From positions 27,138,354 to 27,202,353 of the forward strand of contig NC_063052.1 in NCBI RefSeq assembly GCF_018812025.1: a stretch of 64,000 nucleotides of DNA. Direction: 5' to 3'. The position numbers and the translations under genes are program-made. Every line of letters begins with the position of its first letter. The first letter of the stretch is position 1. The notes beneath the pieces are model-generated. The model had not been told where the DNA came from. It was given only the letters and a program-made list of their open reading frames with translations, and did no database searches. This document shows, piece by piece, positions 59,506 to 64,000 of this stretch. Source of the stretch: Megalobrama amblycephala. Taxonomy: Eukaryota > Chordata > Actinopteri > Cypriniformes > Xenocyprididae.

Positions 59506-60819
59506 CCAATCTGATAGTTCTCAGAAAATGAACTGTAACTTATGAATACTAATGACAAAAAAAATGACACTTACGTCTAAAGAAACGTTGAAATGTCAGG
59601 TTTTAAATCGTGTAAGTCAAATCGAAAACAAACATTCTGTGTTTATGTAATCTGTATGAAAAGAGAGCCATGTCAGAAGTCTGTAATTCAGCTCATTATC
59701 CGCTAATGCGGCCACGCCCACGGAGCCAGCGCTATTCAGACGCAAATTCAGAGGCAATACATGCATTCATCGTCTCAATCGTGTATTTATTGTCTTGAAA
59801 AGTGTTTATTTGGATGTTAAAGCAATGGTTAGCGATCTCTAGAAGACATGCCATTAGTTCCTAGTTCCTTTTCTTCTTTATATGAATTTGTGGCCTAAAG
59901 GTGTACAGAGAGCGCCCTCCGGCTGCAAGTATGAATTAAAAACACCGTTCCTGAAATGTCCTCTTCTTCTTTAGAATAATTTGTGGACTAAATGTGCACA
60001 GAGAGCGCCCTCCGGCTGCAAGTATGAATTGAAAACACAGTATCCAGCACTCATATTGATGACAATAAATATTACTTCTCAGTATAGAAAATTGAATATA
60101 TAAGAATCCATCAGTATTTCTCCAAATGTGCATGCTTTTAAGCTAAAAGCCTATATGAAATGCATAATTGTAACATAATTGTTCAGACACTTTGCATCAC
60201 AGAAATACATTATATTTTAAAGAATATAATAGAATACCATTATTTTAAATTGTAATAATATTTCACAGTATTGCTGTTTATGACAAGCTGAGACATTATT
60301 ACTGAGTGAAAGGCCTCATTAATATGCAAATCATTTCAGGTCATTATTATGTGATTCTTTTGTCTTCTCAGGTGTAAACGGCCCATTATTCATGCAGATT
60401 CACGCCTCCATGCATACTGTGTTTCTTGACAAAAAGTGTCTTACAAAAACTAAATCAATATATTGTTTTATATGAAGGAGTAGGCAGCATAATTTTTACA
60501 TAATTCTGAAGCAAAAACTCTAGTCTAAAACCTCCAATACCCAAAAGTCTTGTGAACACAGATTTAATATACTTTTTTTGGCCTTATTTCAGTGACTTAA
60601 GTTTTTTGTTTTTTCAATAACCACGCATAAACATTATTCCTTCAAAAATACAAACATGTACATACATGTTCCTCACATATTATTGTAGCCTAGTTTGTGC
60701 TGAATACAGTGTAATGACACTTTTGTCATTTATATGTTTATGAACAACTGAAAAAAGCACAAATGTCAGGGCATGTCAAAACTTCTCCAAGCCCCAAATC
60801 AGCCTCAGACTCCAGAGGG
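59506..60819 (-). mobile_element. TTAA-type element (family T), copy 3, reversed and truncated
   Basis: Reverse complement of the 39150-40914 family. The right edge cctcagactccagaggg borders TTAA (60820-60823). The left ~250 bp, including the other inverted repeat, is missing. A block with gagagcgccctccggctgca is duplicated (around 59905 and 60000). Confidence 0.85.
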
Positions 60820-60823
60820 TTAA

Positions 60824-62440
60824 CAACTCAAATGATTCCCGCACACTTTTCAAAACCTTCTTTTCTCTTCTTTGCCCTCCTCCTCTCCCTCCCACATCAG
60901 CTCTTACAGCTGATGACTTTGCCACTTTCTTCACACATAAAATAACAACCATCAGCGGCCAATTCTCCACACCACACACTGATAATAACATCTTAATAGA
61001 AAACACACAAACTCTCCCCTCCTTCTCCATGCTATCTGAGGCAGATGCTTTCCAATCACCCCACTACCTGTCTGCTAGACCCTATCCCCACTCATCTTCT
61101 TCAGGCCATCTCCTCCTCAATTCTACCTGCACTCACTCACATAATCAATTCTTCCCTTCACACTGGAACATTTCCCACAGCTTTTAAGCAGGCTAGGATT
61201 ACCCCACTGCTTAAGAAACCCACTCTGAATCCAGCACTTTTAGAAAACTACAGACCAGTATCCCTTCTTCCTTTCATTGCTAAGACACTTGAGAGAGTTG
61301 TATTCAACCAACTGTCTACTTATCTCACACAGAACAACCTCCTTGACAACCACCAGTCTGGTTTCAAGAGTGGCCACTCAACTGAGACTGCCCTGCTCTC
61401 AGTCACTGAAGCACTGAGACTGGCACAAGCATCTTCAAAATCATCAGTACTCATCTTGCTGGATCTGTCTGCTGCTTTTGACACGGTTAATCACCAGATC
61501 CTCCTGTCAACACTCATGTCGAAGGGCATCTCGGGAACCACACTCCAGTGGTTCGAGTCTTACCTCTCAGGTAGGTCCTTCAGGGAATCTTGGAGAGGTG
61601 AGGTGTCCAAGTCACATCATCTTGCTACTGGGGTACCTCAGGGCTCTGTGCTTGGACCACTTCTCTTCTCCATCTACACGTCATCACTAGGATCTGTCAT
61701 TCAGGATCATGGTTCCTCCTATCACTGTTATGCTGATGACACACAACTCTACCTCTCATTCCAACCAGATGATCCGACGGTTGCTGGTCGCATTGCAGCC
61801 TGCCTGACAGCCATTTCAGCCTGGATGAAGGACCACCATCTTCAACTCAACCTTGCAAAAACGGAACTGCTTGTGGTCGGTGCCAACCCAACACTTCATC
61901 ACAACCCTTCAGTTCAACTTGGGTCGTCAACCATTACTCCTTCCAGGACAGCCAGGAACCTTGGAGTGGTGATGGATGATTGTTTAAGCTTCACAGATCA
62001 TTTTGCGACAACGGCCCAGTCCTGCAGATTTGCCTTGTACAACATCAGGAAGATTAGACCCTTCCTATCGAAACATTCCACACAAATTCTTGTCCAAGCT
62101 CTTGTTCTATCCAGACTGGACTACTGTAATGCTCTCTTGGCTGGCCTTCCAGCATGCACTGTCAAGCCTCTACAACTGATCCAGAATGCTGCAACGAGAC
62201 TGGTCTTCAAGGAACCGAAGAGAGCGCACGTCACTCCTCTCTTCGTCAGTCTGCATTGGCTGCCAGTAGCTGCTCGCATCCAATTCAAGGCTCTGATGTT
62301 TTTTTGAAAATGGCTCCGCCCCGCGATATCTTAACTCGCTATTTCAGACTTACGCGCCCTCCAGAAACTTGCGTTCTGCAAGTGAACAGCGCCTTGTGGT
62401 GCCATCACATAGGGGTACAAAATCACTCTCACGGACCTTC
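60824..62440 (+). pseudogene. L2 LINE reverse transcriptase (frameshifted)
   Basis: Starts at the pre-RT region (LTADDFATFFTHKI), changes frame near 61045, then 420 codons from 61045: ENYRPVSLLPFIAKTLE, LILLDLSAAFDTVNH, GVPQGSVLGPLLFSIY and the catalytic YADD at residues 229-232 of that frame, with the DYCNALLAGLP block. Near 62300 a T run shifts the frame; the C-terminus continues (KMAPPRDILTRYF) to the hAT insertion. Copies LINE RNA at the target when intact. Assigned to the L2 clade from the YADDTQLY and LSAAFDTVNH style. Confidence 0.85.
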
Positions 62441-62447
62441 TCCGGGT

Positions 62448-63846
62448 CAAGGTTATAATCGTTAACGAAAACGAACGAAAAAACGAAAACTAGGTGGGAA
62501 AAAACATTGTCGTTAACTGAAATAAAATAAAAACGAGGCATTACAAAAAAACGATAACTAACTAAAACTGTAATGTGTGTTTGGCAAAACTAACTAAAAT
62601 AAAATAAAATTATAGATTAAATGTCCTTAGTTTTCGTCTTTATCAATGTCTTTCATAGAGCAAATATTGTTCAGCTGCATTTCCTTTCCCTGCATCTCTC
62701 ACATACACGCGCGCCCGCGCGCGCACACACACACAGCCCCTCCCCTCAGTGCACACCGCGTCTCCAAGAGAACGAGTGTTCAACTTTGAAAGCAAGTTCG
62801 CCAAAGGTTGGTATCTCGTGAACACCTTTACACAAACACACATTAAAAAGTGGTATAAAAATATTTTGAGGCGCGGGCGCGATCAAACAGCTGTCTTTGC
62901 AGGGGACTTGCCTCATCGTCATGGCAACGGTTCGTAGTCAGGTCAGATTACTTCAGAGTTGGTTGCCGTTTGTAACATGTTCAGTCCGGTGAAAACCGAC
63001 TCAGACCAACGCCAACAGTGGTATCACACCGATCCAACAAACTCCAACAGACGAGTTTGTTGGCGTTTGTCGGTGCGGTGTGAATTGGCCTTTACACTGA
63101 ATGTTTGCTGCTTCAATCCAGACGAGTAGGCTATTGTAAATTTAGTATAGGGTGTGAAAATTGTACAGCTGTGGTATTTGTATAGGGTGTGAATTCTGTA
63201 TAGAAGATGTGTAGATTTTTGGTAGATTTTTTTGCAATTTTGTGAAGGTGTCACACACTAAAAAAATTGAAAAGCTGTATTTAAAGTATTTTTTTTATTA
63301 TTATTATTTGTTATTTGTCATGTTCTTTTCTCAGATTGAGCTCCCTGACAATCTGACAGAAATGTCTTGTTGTGGCTCAAAAATGGGTTCAATACATGCG
63401 GTTCATGTATGTCTTCTTTAGTCTGTTGGCTCTTTAGGTTTTTTACTGGCACACGTCACTTACACATTTTGCACTTACTGCGGAGTGTTGAGACTGTTTA
63501 CATATTTGTGCCCATATGTACATTTTCTGTACTGGTTTTATTTTTGAATTAATATTTTTTTAAAATTATATGATGTTTTTGTTGAGTTATTATTACACAA
63601 TACTTTTTCTGACCTTTTTGAATCTTGCCCCTGACAAATAACCCAAATTACAAAAAAAGACTAAAACTAACACTAAAACTAATAAAAACTAAACTAAAAC
63701 TAAGCATTTTCAAAAAAATAAAAACTAAACTAAACTAGCAAACCCACTTTAAAAAACTAATTAAAACTAAACTGAATTTGAAAACAAAAAGTCAAAACGA
63801 AATAAAAATAAAAACTAATGAAAAATGCAAAACTATAATAACCTTG
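62448..63846. mobile_element. hAT element inside L2 (1399 bp)
   Basis: Ends caaggttataatcgtt and complement aactataataaccttg. Flanked by ctccgggt (62440-62447) and ctctgggt (63847-63854), an 8-bp duplication with one mismatch. Long aactaaaact-type tracts near both ends. Carries internal sequence shared with 51271-52873. No transposase ORF. Confidence 0.9.
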
Positions 63847-63854
63847 CTCTGGGT

Positions 63855-63968
63855 CTGTTCCTTGGTTGGTGGAATGACCTACCACGCTCTATCCGAGCAG
63901 CTGAGTCTTTAGCCATTTTCAAAAAAATGCTAAAGACGTATCTTTTTCGTCAGCACTTGACCCAGTAA
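63855..63968 (+). pseudogene. L2 LINE ORF C-terminal end
   Basis: Directly after the target duplication the L2 frame continues (WWNDLPRSIRAAESLAIF, then MLKTYLFRQHL) to TAA at 63966-63968, the usual last residues of L2 proteins. Confidence 0.85.
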
Positions 63969-64000
63969 TAGTAGCACTTACCTTGATTTCTATTCTTCTT

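Overview
The window looks like a transposon-dense stretch of a ray-finned fish genome, most likely a cyprinid (carp/zebrafish relatives). The evidence is the AT-rich composition, long CA, CT and TA microsatellites, spliced eukaryotic exons with GT-AG borders, and a set of repeats typical of teleosts: L2 and Rex1/CR1-like LINEs, hAT, Harbinger and TTAA-type DNA elements, Merlin, and LTR elements. I find no convincing single-copy host gene, rRNA, tRNA or CRISPR array. Positions 546-1545 are an assembly gap of exactly 1000 N.

Layout. 1-8.1 kb: gap; two copies of a GGGCCC-minisatellite repeat family, one split by a solo LTR (7077-7435, 5-bp target duplication); a last exon resembling a piggyBac transposase; a Harbinger-like MITE. 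8.1-20.4 kb: mostly non-coding, with a TTAA MITE (10619-11424), a non-autonomous hAT (12358-13848), a TTAA element, a candidate 1.45-kb solo LTR (15749-17202), a ~165-bp tandem array and a spliced but frameshifted Merlin transposase on the minus strand. 20.5-25.9 kb: a large TTAA-type element that carries an intact 966-codon LINE ORF (minus strand) and a ~189-bp TG-rich minisatellite.

26.5-56.6 kb is the most interesting part. It is one decaying two-gene locus: a C2H2 zinc-finger/CACTA-like transposase gene followed by a PB1-domain, SAMD3-like gene with conserved splice sites. Two unrelated LTR retroelements split it in opposite orientations. The first (28853-46010, plus strand) is a retrovirus-like element with LTRs of 1.5 and 1.8 kb. 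It has a coiled-coil gag, a gag UGA-CUA junction that leads in frame into protease, a deleted RT core, RNase H, integrase and an env-like remnant, and it is itself hit by a hAT and a TTAA element. The second (47724-56199, minus strand) is a Ty3/gypsy element inside an intron, with a tRNA-Leu-type primer site, and it is also nested with MITEs.

56.6-64 kb: fragments of LINE 3' tails, then an L2 LINE broken by a reversed TTAA element and by a hAT with 8-bp target duplications.

The insertion order can be read from the nesting: CACTA-like locus first, then the two LTR elements (each with LTR pairs that look about 1% diverged by eye), then the DNA elements inside them. All coding annotation here is mobile-element derived. 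Only the LINE at 20969-23869 has an uninterrupted full-length reading frame.
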